A stretch of 64,000 bases of DNA, taken from assembly GCA_016630955.3 (NCBI GenBank), contig CM049991.1, positions 496,001 through 560,000 on the forward strand, in the 5' to 3' direction. The position numbers were made by a program, and so were the translations under genes. Shown in pieces: positions 33,429 to 44,840 of this stretch (position 1 is its first letter; every line of letters begins with the position of its first letter). This DNA is from Didymella arachidicola. Its lineage: Eukaryota > Ascomycota > Dothideomycetes > Pleosporales > Didymellaceae. The notes below the pieces were generated by a model that saw only the letters and a list, made by a program, of their open reading frames with translations, had not been told where the DNA came from and made no database searches.

Positions 33429-34456
33429 GGTGGTTTCGTTGCAAGCGTGCTGACGGAAATGTACGGTGTATTCACGACCTTGTAGAAGAACGGGACGGTT
33501 TGATGCAAAGTAGTGACCGAGGGCAGCGATGAAGGTGCCTTATACTCCCAGCGATGATGGATGACCAAAAAAGCAAACACTCACAGTCATTCACTCGCCT
33601 TGTATATCCATATTCCTCCATGTCTCACTTGCCTAGCCATGCGTTCACGCACCCCCCTACACCCATAATTCGGCTGCGCCTTTGCGCCGCAAGTGGCTGA
33701 GCGCGTGGCTGGGCTCTTTTGGCGCGATATGATTGGCGGGCGCTTGACGTGCGAGTCAGTCCACGAGAACATCTTGACCGCACATGCGAACATGTTGGGT
33801 GCCTGACCAACGTCCTTGTTCAGGGTTACGATGACGTCCGGGTGGAACAGGCGGTCGGTGAGTTCAAGGTGGTTTTCGTGGGTGCGTGACTGTTGCCACT
33901 GGTGGCAGTGATTTTGGGATGGTTGGGGGCCGTCTGACAATGAGGGTGCCAGGTACGAGCCTGGTGTCAGGAACGGCCGTTTGGCGCAAGGAACGCGTAG
34001 GCAGGTGATGTCTGACAGTCTTGGTGGTGGCCTCTTGCCGGTCTGCGGTGAGTTCGCGCAGAGCCGCATCGTCTGTCAGATCTACTGGATGTCGTTGAGT
34101 GCACTGTGTGCTGTGGTATCAATATTATATTCATCGCCCGGTCTTTCCACGACCATTTGTTGCGTAATTAACTAAGCTTACAAAGGAGCCCTCCTAACAT
34201 CCTTGGCTCGTCTATCTTCGAGCCGTCTTGATCCCTCTCTTGTCTGTTGCGCTGAACGCTGTTGCAGCTTCACGCGGACACATCTTCCGAAAAAAAAAAA
34301 AAAAAAAACGGACACCTGCGATACGTGAGAGCCCTGACGCCACACTCATCGCAGCATGGTATGTCGGTGGTCACATCGATCCAAATCAAATGGATTTGTC
34401 ATCCTCTCATGCATGATTACAACACCTTCACCCCACCACCAGGCCTTCGTCGGTGA
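33429..34456. other. Intergenic, with a long poly-A tract
   Basis: About 1 kb between the Arg-rich gene and the 3' end of the ANTH gene. It contains a run of about 18 A at 34290-34308. A 160-codon minus-strand frame at 33587-34069 has no domain and a TTG or internal start, so I do not call it. Nothing else is recognisable. Confidence 0.5.
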
Positions 34457-36631
34457 CTATCCCAGGAAGTTTTGCTGTTGCTGTTGCCCTGGCCTCGGAA
34501 ACACACTCTGCGTGGGCACTTGATCCATGCTCATACCACCGATTGTACCGCCGCCAGTGTTTTGCCAGCCCTGTCCGGTCTGCTGATTGACAAATGCGCT
34601 TTGCCTAAAAGGGTTTGTGCTTCCAGTCGCATGTACGGTAAGGCCACCGGGCGGTGATGTGGCGTTCTGTGGAGATGCGTTTCTCGCAAACGGATTCGTG
34701 CCTGTAGGTGTCGGCTGAAGTGGTTGTGCTTGTTGTTGCGGCGCAAACGATGACTGGAATGGTGACGATCCGAGTGTTGGCAAGCCCGTGGGCGGCGGCG
34801 ATTGCTGTAGGAAGCCGGTGCCCTGCTTCGCGAAAGGGTTGGTCGTAGAGCGGCTGAGCGAGCTTGCGCCCGTGAGGTTCCCGAGCAGTTTGGGCTCCGC
34901 CGCTCCTGGTATGCTGGGTAACATCGACTGGCGGAAGGGGTTCGTAGATGTTGGCTGCTGCTGTAGTGGCTCTGCAATAGTCGGGATTTGCATTTGCTGA
35001 TGCTGTTGGAAGTCGGGTACGCTGTTTTGAGGGATCGGTGCAAGGCTATTTTGCGGGCTGAAAGGCTGCGGTGTGTAGCCACCAAACCCTGCACCTGTAA
35101 ATTGTGGCTGCAACTGTTGCTGCGGTTGCTGCTGTTGTTGCATCTGGAACGGATTCGTGCCTTGTGAACTCTGTTGCATGAATGGCTGCTGCTGCTGCTG
35201 ACCGAAAGCCATGTCGTTTGCGGTCTGCTGAGGCAGCTGGAATGTTGGTTGTTGAAAGCCTTGTTGCTGGAAGCCTTGATCAAAACCTGTTTGCTGGGGA
35301 TACTGTTGTTGCATAGGGGCTTGTGTAGCCATCGTCTGCTGGTTGTCCTCCAGAGAAGCGAACAGGTCAATGAGCGGCGCATTTGCATTGGCCTTGGGTA
35401 GTGCTGGCGGCTGGACACTAGGCTGGCTAGCGGTTTGACTCGAAGTTGTCGGTCGTGGGTCTGATGCTTTGCTAGTGCCATTTGTTGGCTTCCCTCCGTT
35501 TCTCTTGGCCTCTTTCTCTGCAATGTACTGTCGGCGATTTATCTCGAAGTCCTTGTCGTTCAGGTACTCCTCCAGCGATGCCGCAAGACTTGTTGGCGCA
35601 TGCTTGATCTTGGGAATTTCCAATCTTGTCGAGTGTTCATGCGAGCGAGCTAAGCTGAGGTATTGCACCACAGCGTCGGTTTGTCGAGCAAAAGTTCGGT
35701 AGATGGCCAGAGCTCGTGTTGCGTCAGGTTTCGACATTTCGAAGTAATGTTCTGGTCGGTCAGTACGTCGATAGGTTTCTGAGCGAGCAGGTGTCTCACC
35801 AAGAATATTAATGGTACCCTCGTTTAAGACGTGGAACAAAACGAGCAGGTCCATGGTAAGAAGCCGGAATGCAGTCAGTGTGATTTCGTTTTCCGGCTCA
35901 TCATCGAATGGCTGCCACAGAGTCAGCACCGAGGCCTCGTAGAGGAGCGCTCATCCATACCTGGCACTTGAGCAGATATCTGATCTGCTCCTGCACACTC
36001 TCTGCCTCCCGAAGCAGGCCCTTCTCGATAGTCAACCGCTTCAGGCGACCTTCGCCGCCACGCACGTAGTCGACCTTTGTCGCGCCATACTCAATAGCGC
36101 GGCGAAGCAGGTATTCGGTGTAGGTCCTGATGTTGTGGCCTTGAGTCTGCACTATTACACATGCGTCAGCACCGTATCAACAGGCATACAGGTGTCCGAT
36201 TTGAAGCCTGAGTAGCACGTTGACGGACACGATGCTGCCATTGTTTGTTCCTCCCACGAAAAGACGTACCCTCTGTGAACGAATTGATCGCAAGCTTTCT
36301 TGTTGGGTTTTGCGCCAGGTATTTCAGTGTGACTTCGGGCTCGCCCTCGCGGATCATGAGGTGCACGATGATCAGGCTCTTGAAGACAATGGTCCAGGTC
36401 GAGTCGCGCAACCGATTGGTGAGGGCGCGAAAGATCTCGGCGACGCCTGCTTCGCCGGCATGGGTCGCGACGAGGATATGCTCGACATACTTGGATTTCG
36501 GGGCGGCAAGCTGTGTGTATGCGTCAGCGCATCGCAACGAACAGAGGAGCCGCCGCGCCAGCTCCTCTCGCACCGCGCAGTACCTTGATCTTCGTCCCGC
36601 CCTTTACGCTCTTCTCGAAGGAGCTTGCCAT
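34457..36631 (-). CDS. AP180/CALM-type ANTH-domain clathrin adaptor (YAP1801/YAP1802-like)
   Basis: Five exons (36584-36631, 36270-36510, 35961-36151, 35800-35911, 34457-35751) give 628 residues. The ANTH domain opens MASSFEKSVKGGTKIKLAAPKSKYVEHIL, carrying the Lys-rich PI(4,5)P2-binding loop. It continues through FKSLIIVHLMIREGE, the family helix FRLLTMDLLVLFHVLNEGTINIL and EHYFEMSKPDA. After residue 290 the tail is Gln-rich and disordered and contains at least five NPF motifs (EH-domain ligands). It ends in a Gln-rich stretch (RPGQQQQQNFLG). Such adaptors link PI(4,5)P2 membranes to clathrin and Eps15-like EH proteins during endocytosis. The 16-codon first exon is supported by the exact ANTH start motif. 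It diverges from NudC across 389 bp. Confidence 0.95.
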
Positions 36632-37020
36632 GGCGCCCGGCGGATGCTGCAGCCGGAGTTACCGGGGGTCGCAGGAGCCGGCGAGGGTTGGTGCGTGGTC
36701 GCGGGCGGTCGACGGGGTTGCGGCGGTGGTCCGCTGGGTCTATCGCAGCATTCCGGCACAGCGAAGTGAAAGAAGAGCGAGACGCGTCTATCAATGGGCA
36801 GAGGGAGGCGGCGTTCGGGCAGCGGCAGCACCGATACGTGGTTAGCGGAGCCGGGGTGCTTGCTCGTGTCATGAGGAGGGCCCACAGGGGGAGCTGCCAG
36901 CTAGGCGATGACGCGCCTGTGCCTGCCGAGCGCCCACCAAATGTTTGGAGGGGACCGGCTGCGAAACACTCCCCGCCAGACAGCTGCTGACAGCTGCCAC
37001 CACCCCGCCAACCACACAAC
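36632..37020. promoter_or_regulatory. Compact divergent promoter of the ANTH and NudC genes
   Basis: 389 bp separate the two divergent ATG codons. The sequence is GC-rich and must hold both promoters and 5' UTRs. No specific motif was identified. Confidence 0.5.
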
Positions 37021-37646
37021 ATGTCCAGCGAACCGTCGCCCGAGGAGCAGAAGAAGCTCGACGCCGAGGCCAAGGCCAAGGAGCAGGCGGAGCAGGCCGC
37101 TCTGCCCTACAGGTGGGACCAGACGATCAAGGACCTCGACATCACCGTGTCCGTCGAGTCAAAGTACAAGGGCAAGGACCTGGATGTCAAAATTGGCAGG
37201 AACACGCTCAAGGTCGGCATCAAGGGCCAGGCCCCCATCATCGACGTGCGTCGTTCTTCTCTGCAACACATGAACAGGCTTCTTCTTACGCTCACCAGGG
37301 CGAGCTCCCCCATCCTATCCGCGTCGATGACTCGACCTGGACCCTGAGCACCACTGCGACAGGCAAGGACATTGAAATCCACCTCGACAAGGTCAATCAG
37401 ATGGAATGGTGGCCGCACGTAGTCACCACAGCGCCCAAGATCGACACCAGCAAGATCCAGCCCGAGAACAGCAAGCTTGGCGACCTGGACGGCGAGACGC
37501 GCGGCATGGTAGAGAAGATGATGTTTGACCAGCGCCAGAAGGAGGCGGGCTTGCCAACAAGCGATGAGCAGAAGAAGCTGGACATTCTCGAACAGTTCAA
37601 GAAGCAGCATCCCGAGATGGACTTCTCCAACGTCAAGATGGGATGA
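37021..37646 (+). CDS. nudC: NudC/CS-domain protein
   Basis: Two exons (37021-37245, 37299-37646) give 190 residues. An N-terminal Lys/Glu/Ala helix (EQKKLDAEAKAKEQAEQ) precedes a CS (p23-like) domain, YRWDQTIKDLDITVSV through HLDKVNQMEWWPHVVTTAPKID, the diagnostic NudC ending. A C-terminal helical region (GETRGMVEKMMFDQRQKEAGLPTSDEQ, then FKKQHPEMDFSNVKMG) matches full-length NudC from Aspergillus and animals. NudC acts as an Hsp90-linked co-chaperone for dynein/LIS1 regulators and is needed for nuclear migration. Length is normal for the fungal protein. The intron phase is 0 and the join reads IIDGELPHPIRVD. Confidence 0.96.
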
Positions 37647-38101
37647 AGAGGCCAGATGATAGAAAGAAGCAGGATGTAAATTCCATAAAGATACCCAGCT
37701 GTATAATAGCCGTAGTCAAGCCTGAAAACAGTGCACCTTGTTCAGATGGTTTACACGCTCGCACGTCAAGATCGCTATCTACGTGCGGACGTCACGCAAC
37801 GTGGGCGAAATAGTACCAGGGGAAGGTGCGGCCTTGTCCCTGCCAGTCTCACCTGAACAACAGGACTGTAAACAATGGTTTGTCTGAGCAGATACCGCGA
37901 CACTCCTACCCGCAGATCGCTGTTTTTATTCCTCACTATTATTTTAAGCTTGCGTCCTAACGCATCACTTTCGCACCACAAGAAGGCACTAGCTGCAATC
38001 ACAGTCCAAGTCTCGCCACCGTGCGGTCGAGCTGGCCCACCGCAAACATGGTCAACGGATACTACCCGGCAATGACGGATGAGTAGGACATCCCTGTGGG
38101 T
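37647..38101. other. Intergenic
   Basis: 455 bp between NudC and a downstream orphan gene on the same strand. An ATG near 38048 opens a 13-codon frame stopped before the orphan start, a possible upstream ORF. Nothing else seen. Confidence 0.4.
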
Positions 38102-39512
38102 ATGCTGCCGTTACCAGAAGGTTGGGATCTGACTTTACCCACGGACTTGGACTGGTTCAACTTCCAGCCAGACGCATTCACGCAGACGAACACTTGGCTT
38201 GACCCGTTCACCACGCCTCTGGCTCAACCTACAGGCATTTGCGACGCAGCTACTGGTGCTGGAAATGGGTTCATACCTCTGGCTCCGGCCATTATGCCGA
38301 ACGACTCTGAAAATGCGGCGGCTGGAACAGGGAATAGCGCTGCAGGACGACGGCCGCTCTCGAGGGCAGAGGCTTACCAGGCGAATCTTGATAAATTATC
38401 GATGATTCCAATCCCTGTTGCAGGAAATTACCCAGTGAACACAGACATGATTCGGCTGCAACCACCTACCAACTTTATGAACTCAATGCCGATGCCCCTA
38501 CCTTCTCATGATGGGCAGCTTTCGGGACACGCAGATGTTACGCAGTTGTGCATGCCTACAAACGATCCGTCGATCTTCCCCATACCATCCGAATTCGAGG
38601 TGGCACCAGTGAATCATCCACATCCGTGGATTCAACCGAATGAAGCAAACATGTTGTCGATGTCACGCTTTCCACCAGAATACCTCACAGAAAATGGAAA
38701 CCCTGCGTATCTGTGGATGCCTCCAAAGAACGCTGACATGCTGTCTCCTGCTCCGTTTGACAACCACCGTAAATATTGCAGTGCCGGCAGTGCCGAGCTT
38801 GCACAGCACAAGCGTAAAGGGACAGGCCAGGTGCCTCAGACGCAGCACGATACACCTGAAGAACCATATTTTACGTCTCCTATTAGCCACAGAACACTGC
38901 AGCCGAAGGATGATGGTGACCCTCGCATGTCAAGCGAGTCCGTCGAAACCAGGGACGACGTATTGGACCGTCAGAAAATACTGCTCAAGTACTACTTCCA
39001 GTCGATCACAGCAAAAGAGACTTGGGACGAGCCCAGCTACTTCTGGAACCATCGTGCCTACTGCAAGCTCGAATCGAGACTTTGCGCGAAGCGTCTAGGC
39101 CTGTCTTTTTCAAATCCGGAGCATCCAGGTCGCGCAGACTCTGCAGATAGATCGATTCGCGGCTTGATCATGTATGTTCCTGCGACTTATTGACTACACG
39201 TGACAGGCACACCCTCCACAATCATTTAGTCGTTTCCATGGCTTCGCTGACACGATTTGGCTGCAGCTATCCACTTTTCCGCCTTGCTGCTATGGGTGAA
39301 GATACGCCCGACAATATCTCCTTGTTTCTGGGACCCCGTTGGGATGAGTACCTGGTTACGGCCGTGCCTTTTTACTGTAGTGTGAGAGTATCTGTCCTCC
39401 TAGGGGGTTCTAACCTCGAAACGTCGCGCAGGATATTCCCGAATTTGGACGACTCAAAATGGGACGAGCTGACCGCAGGCATGCCAAGATAGAGTCCGAG
39501 GCAGGCTACTAG
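38102..39512 (+). CDS. Orphan protein of unknown function
   Basis: The first exon (38102-39171) is open for 356 codons and strongly protein-like. It is Pro/Met/Asn-rich and begins MLPLPEGWDLTLPTDLDWF. It contains repeated short phrases such as PTNFMNSMPMPLPS, and ends in a more structured part (LLKYYFQSITAKETWDEPSYFW). My three-exon model adds 39207-39381 (LTRFGCSYPLFRLAAMGEDTPDNISLFLG) and 39432-39512, giving 441 residues. The first intron would be only 35 nt, so the 3' structure is uncertain. Alternatives are ending at 39193 or reading to 39492. The composition of the N-terminal region recalls transactivation domains, but I recognise no DNA-binding motif. Confidence 0.5.
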
Positions 39513-40005
39513 GGAGGAGGAGGCACGGGTTGCCAAAGAGGGATTGATGCAAAACTGCCCAATCGCCATAGATTAGGCGCTTCGCATGGAAAGCAATGCA
39601 GACGCCCATGGAGATGCCACATAGCGCACATTGTCATGGAAGAAGGTATCAAGCATAACTTTTCTCGTTGTCAGAGAGCGGCTACCCATCCATGGCTCAT
39701 TGCTTCGTCTTGAAGTGAAGAGGGGGTTTGAACGGTGGAGGTGCAATGGGAGTGATTTTACGCTGGAGACCTGCTGCGCTGCTGCTGACGCCTCTGGTGA
39801 AGACGCCCTGCTTGATTTGTAGTCGCTCTTCGATATGCAGTGTATTCTTTTTGCAGGCCTTGTCCAATTCTTACGTAGTAACTATTCCCCTCCTTTACCA
39901 TGGCACCGTCTCCATCACTCCGTCGTGGTATCCCATCAATGCCTTTCCAGCGCCCTCATCTACCCACATACACGTTCCCCCACATTTACATGCCCAGTTA
40001 ACCCC
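39513..40005. other. Intergenic, convergent 3' flanks
   Basis: 493 bp between the orphan gene and the fumarylacetoacetase-family gene. Only short frames; nothing recognised. Confidence 0.45.
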
Positions 40006-40949
40006 CTACGCAAACTCCACCGTATTCCTCAACGTCCCAATCTCCGGCGTAACACTAACCTCCACCACATCCCCCGGCTTCAAAAACTGCGGCTCCTTCA
40101 TCGCATACCCAACCCCCGCACACGTCCCCGTCATAACCACCGTCCCCCGCTTCAGCGTCGTCCCCTGGCTATTAAACGCCACCAGCTTCGGGATATTGAA
40201 ACACAAATCATCAACCCCCGAACTCTGCCTCAGCTCGCCGTTGACACGCGTCTGCAGCGTCAGTTTACTCGGATCCGGAATCACTTTCGTGGACACGATT
40301 TGCGGCCCCAGCGGCGCGTACGTGTCGAATCCCTTTGAGAAGTTCCACTGCGGGACTGTCCCTGCGAACGCCGGGTCGCGCTGCCATTTGCGGCTGCTGA
40401 CGTCGTTGCCGGAGAAGTAGCCGCCGATGTAGGAAAAGGCTTCGGCTTCCGAGACGTCTTTGCAGTCGCGGGAGATGATGAAGCAGAGTTCGCCTTCGTA
40501 GTCGGCTTGGTTGTCTTGGGCGATCTTGGGGATGACGATCGGGCCGTTGTGGTCCTGGAGGGCGGTGTTTGCTTTGATGAATGTGCTGGGATATGGGGGG
40601 AGGGTGCGGCCGCCTTCTTGGACTGGGGGGAGGGTTAGTTGCGGGGTAGGTTGAAGAGGGGTAAGGACGCACTGTGCTTGATGAAGTTGAGGCCGATACA
40701 GCGGATGATGGGGACTTCGTCGACGGTCACGGGACCCAGGAGTTTCTTGACGGTGGCCTCTTCGTCTGTGACTTTTGTGGCGGGGTCGAAGATGTCGTTG
40801 TTTGCTACGCTAATGACCTTGGCTTTCAAGCCTGTCGACTCTGTTGTAGTGCCGACATCGAAGTCTGGCGAAGGGAGAATGGGCTGACCCCGCAGCTCGC
40901 GGCCGTCTGTCGCAATGAAGCGGATGAGTCTGTCCCAGTTTGGTGCCAT
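40006..40949 (-). CDS. Fumarylacetoacetate hydrolase-family protein
   Basis: Two exons (40673-40949, 40006-40622) give 297 residues. The C-terminal catalytic FAH fold shows IRCIGLNFIKH across the intron, PSTFIKANTALQDHNGPIVIP, the metal-binding Glu pair in DYEGELCFIISRD, and GYFSGNDVSSRKWQR. Further motifs are WNFSKGFDTYAPLGP, RVNGELRQSSGVDDLCFN and GTVVMTGTCAGVGY. This layout is that of FAHD1-like acylpyruvases, oxaloacetate decarboxylases and isomerases of catechol pathways, not true fumarylacetoacetase. The exact substrate cannot be told. The N-terminal about 70 residues form the usual small domain. The 50-nt intron has a phase-consistent GTGCGT donor. Confidence 0.93.
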
Positions 40950-42574
40950 TGTAGTGTATGTGGTTTCGGGGATGCGAAATCAAGTACCAGAAGAGCAATT
41001 GCTTGTACGGATGTCAAGTATTATATGATGCTACTCGTCGTGCAGGACCTCGGGATATGCGTTCTACCGGACCACGCTGCCGCGACCTGGCCCCGCATAC
41101 GCGCGGATCCAGCAAGCTGGTGGTTTTGCTGACGTGTAATTGGCCCAACCGGATCTATTCGGGATTAGATGTACGGCCGGAGTACAAATCTGCGAACAAC
41201 CTCGCACATCATTTGTAGTCTTGTATAGAAGTCTGGCACAGTCATCGCTTGTCTCTACCGAGCGTTGCTGCTGCAGTGCCGAAGCGCGTGCGAGATCTGG
41301 TATAGTCTCCAGAGCAAGTCCGCGTGCCATTGGCGCGGCCTCAGTGCAACCCGATAACTCCCCGCTGCAGTGGTTCTCACCTCCCGATACAGCACTCGAC
41401 CTCAGTGCATCCGTTAACTCCCCGTTGCAGTGGTTCTCACCCCTCGATACAGCACTCCACCGTGCCTCAACACCCGCGTCGATAATCACCGCTTCTCTGA
41501 CCAGCCATCCGAACAGTGCCAGCGTTTATCCCCTCCTCCGCATGGTAATACACATTAGAATCTCAAGCCTTCATTGCTCTCCAGCAACGTGCCCTGGTAC
41601 GCCGCCAGCTTTCGCCATGGGTACCAGGCGCTCCGGGCGCACCGCAATGGCGAACATTTGGTGGTCAGACCCTTACGAGTGGATCCTAAAAGCGAGTACT
41701 GGCATGTGAGTGCCAAGAACTTTCTTCATCCGCTCACGAAGAGGAATATTCCCAAAGGCCTTGCGAACTGCCTCATCTTCGGGGGATACCGGCTTGGGCT
41801 GCTCATTATCAGGGACGTTCTAAAAGATACATGGCAACAGCACATAACTGCCACTTGGGCTTCTTTGGCGCAAAGCGGGACGTCGCCAGGTGGTCTGTCT
41901 GGTGACGCGGGGTCGCCTTAGGCGCATCTGTCGGTGATCTTGCATCGCAGGTGCACTTGTCTGGTGACGGTACCCTGGCCTGCTGTTGGGGGGTGCCATA
42001 GCCGCCACACTGGTCTCTTTGCGCTGAGAGGACGCACCGGTGCGCTCGGTATCAGCAGACTGTGCCGCCTGTCAATGAGTTAGGAGACGGCATTATGGGT
42101 GTCATTTAGTGCCTACAAGCTTCTGCTCGTACCTGTTCTTGATACCACTGGCTTTGTAGAGTCGGCCCCGATGGACGAGCAGAGGGCTGACCGGCGCGTC
42201 GTCAACCCACAGCTTCTGCACGGTGCACTTTGGCACTACGTCAAAGCCGGCAGGCAGATTCGTGACGATGGTGACATTACTATGGTATATAACATAAGTA
42301 GTGTAGGTGGGTCTCGAAGTTTCTAATAAATAGACTATGCGCTGCGAAATCTTTGCAGCATTCTATTGGATAAATGGCAAGAGTTATCACGGAAAGCATT
42401 GGTTAATTGGTCAGATCACACGGTAAACCTGCTCTTATCTTCAGTCCTTACCCCTTGTCGCCGTTCTCCACTTACACTACTTATGCTATATACCATAGTA
42501 GTCAGACGCAGACTGTCTGGGACAGGGCCCGCGTCCTCGTCTGCAACCCAGTTACGGTAGTTGTTTGCAAAATT
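40950..42574. other. Gene-poor accessory stretch with fragmentary frames
   Basis: 1.6 kb without a convincing gene. A plus-strand frame at 41574-41921 and another at 42099-42326 are weakly protein-like (for example SEYWHVSAKNFLHPLTKRNIPKGLANCLIF) but match no family I know and have no consistent splice partners. A 60-bp tandem duplication lies at 41341-41460. These look like remnants of decayed sequence. Confidence 0.45.
41341..41460. repeat. 60-bp imperfect tandem duplication
   Basis: Two adjacent units of about 60 bp (each with CAGTGCA, TAACTCCCCG and GCAGTGGTTCTCAC blocks) differ by a few substitutions and one indel. They are not inside a convincing gene. Confidence 0.85.
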
Positions 42575-44393
42575 TTACATGATACGGTGGATGAAAGACC
42601 CAGCGCCAATCCGGATCAAGTATACAACCTCTTCCATGGAAAGAGGTGTGTGCCTAAAGGAGCACTGTTCGTTCTTGCATGGGTCGATAACATATACCGT
42701 CTGGGCCTTGTTCATGACCGGGTGCCATTGCTTGCGGCAGAGTCGGAGCTCGAACCATCGCTGGTTCAGATTGTAGCTGCCGGCGGGGACGTACAGGTGT
42801 CTATCCTGGCTGTCGGCGAACTTGGGCCAACGTCCTCGGATAGTGATGGGGACATGCTCGATGGTGGGTTTCTCATCGCTGTTCCACACAGCGATAATTT
42901 TCGGTATGACTTCCGTGAACCACTGGGGGATTTCGTTACTGCGCAGGATGCCTCGCCGAACGATCAGATCGTCCGCAGCTAGAAATGTTAAAGGGCATGC
43001 ACAAACATCTTTAGATTGACATACCGATCTTTGCCTTTGTATCCATTGATGCTGCACAGTTGTGGTTCGGTGTGGTTAAGATCTGGGGATGTGTTGGTGG
43101 CGGTTCTGTGTTGTAGAGATGCGGGAAGTTGCTCGAGTTTTGTGTGTGGAGTGAGAAGCGGCAACTGTTCTGCTCGTCTCTTCCGAGGCGGACCAGTGAT
43201 CTGTGCCGCTGTAGACGTCGGGTTCCCCATGTACATGTTAAGAGCCTCGAGTCTACTTCGTGCCGTTTCGTCCACGTCGACGGGTTGAATGGGGGCGATG
43301 CCTGAAATCAAGCGAAGCACCTCCGCCGGAGGGATGTTTGGGTACGACGCACCAAGTTCTCTGGCCGCGGCACGGAAGTGCTCATTGAACTGCGAATTGT
43401 TGTTCGCGTTGCGCTTCCCAACAGTCAGTCCCTTATGCTGGCGCTCTGCATCATCCCAGGAACTTGGTCTAACAACGTGTGATCTGAGGCCGTGGACACC
43501 CTTTCGCAGGTAGACAACGACAGACATTATATCTGGCAGTGTCCAGAGATGTACTCTGGGGACTTTTTCCATGTCCACATTTTTTCCACAGCTTCTGCAG
43601 GTTCTCCGGCCAACAGGGTGCCAGGTATCACCAGTAAAGTCGCACCCGCTGCACTTCCAGGCTGACATCTCAGCACTGGCGTCTACAGCAATTGCCGGTC
43701 TTGTCTTCGACGGGTCTTCTGTGGCTATGTGAAGCCGCGGCGAGAACACAAAAGACATCTCTGTGCAGAATCGGTGGGGGTGGACTGGGCGGCCTTCGTT
43801 GAGAGGGCTTAGGACTAGTCTCTGAAAGTCGGGATCTACAGACAGATCCTTCAAGAGTCGTTCGTCGGGCGTGTATAGGACTGATGTGGTTAGCTAGAGT
43901 CATAATCATAGAATGAGGACTTACATGGCCGCGAGGGATTTGCTGTTGCTGCAGCTGGCCGTGGTGATGATGGCCCTATGCTTACCGATAAATCGGTTGA
44001 AGGTGAGTCTGGCTCAGGGTCGTCCTGTTGTAAACCTTCAGGCCAGGTCCAGTTTTGACACCATGCATCCCCCATATTGTAGGTCTTGCTGAAGTCTGAG
44101 GTAGTGAGGTCTGGTGGTGGGGAAAAGGTGGTTAAGAGACAAAGTGTAACGATTAACGCCGTGGCAGGCGCATGGCACTGCACGCTACACACTACGACTT
44201 TACCCAGTATTGAGACGTCTCGGGTCCGGGTCGAGTGAAAGATGCGTTGCACATCGTCTGCGATTGAACGAGCCTGGTAAAGTAGGGCGGCGTTGGCCTC
44301 ACTAGCCTGAGCTACGAGCAAGTCGCCGTACTGCTCGTCTGTCGCGGATCTCAAAGCAGTGTACAGGCCTGTGTTGTATGGCGGGTGAGACAC
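42575..44393 (-). CDS. Orphan protein with a four-cysteine zinc-ribbon-like motif
   Basis: Three exons (43925-44393, 43025-43880, 42575-42938) total 1689 nt and encode 562 residues. Both introns are canonical GT-AG and phase-consistent. The N-terminal part includes helical sequence (DEQYGDLLVAQASEANAALLYQARS). At about residues 233-254 there is a C-x2-C-x14-C-x2-C motif (KCSGCDF...RRTCRSCGK), likely a structural zinc site. The C-terminal exon has an aromatic, beta-like segment (NEIPQWFTEVIPKIIAVWNSD, HLYVPAGSYNLNQRWFELRL). I recognise no family. The reading frame may also skip an internal segment (donor near 44207, acceptor near 44112) without changing phase. It sits in an accessory-looking region, so a lineage-restricted gene is likely. 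Confidence 0.55.
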
Positions 44394-44840
44394 CTTGATG
44401 GTAGATTGGTGATGAAGTGCAGGGAGAGGTAACCGAGTGTTGTGTGATTGTGATGTAAAGGGAACCAGGCAGTGACGTGGTGGAGAAGAAGTGAATGAGG
44501 TTTTATAAGTGAGCCACTAGCGCAGCTGTGGTTACTGACGCGAGCTCCTCGTTTTCAAGGTGAAGGCGTGTTGCTGTGCGACCCGTGCACTGTATTGTGA
44601 GCCAACAGGGTCCTCGTGCTAAAATCTTCCGTCGGTCTCCTGCGCTCTGGTCAACGTGGTAGATGTTCTAGGAGGATGCATGTAAGAAGTCATCCGAGTA
44701 GTGATTCGTATTGGAGGAAACCTAGTCTATGGTGTCGATGCTCGTACTTACCTGCTGATGACTTCGACCATAGTGTGGATTCGTAGCAGGCGGTCCTGGA
44801 GCGTAGTGATTCAGGTCGTGAGTGCAGCGAAGTCGGTCTT

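Noticed and set aside
33587..34069. 160-codon minus-strand frame
   Set aside because: It has no recognisable domain, no good start context and ordinary intergenic composition.
34290..34308. Poly-A tract as the tail of a retroposed element
   Set aside because: No target-site duplication or coding remnant of a retroelement lies next to it; a simple homopolymer explains it.
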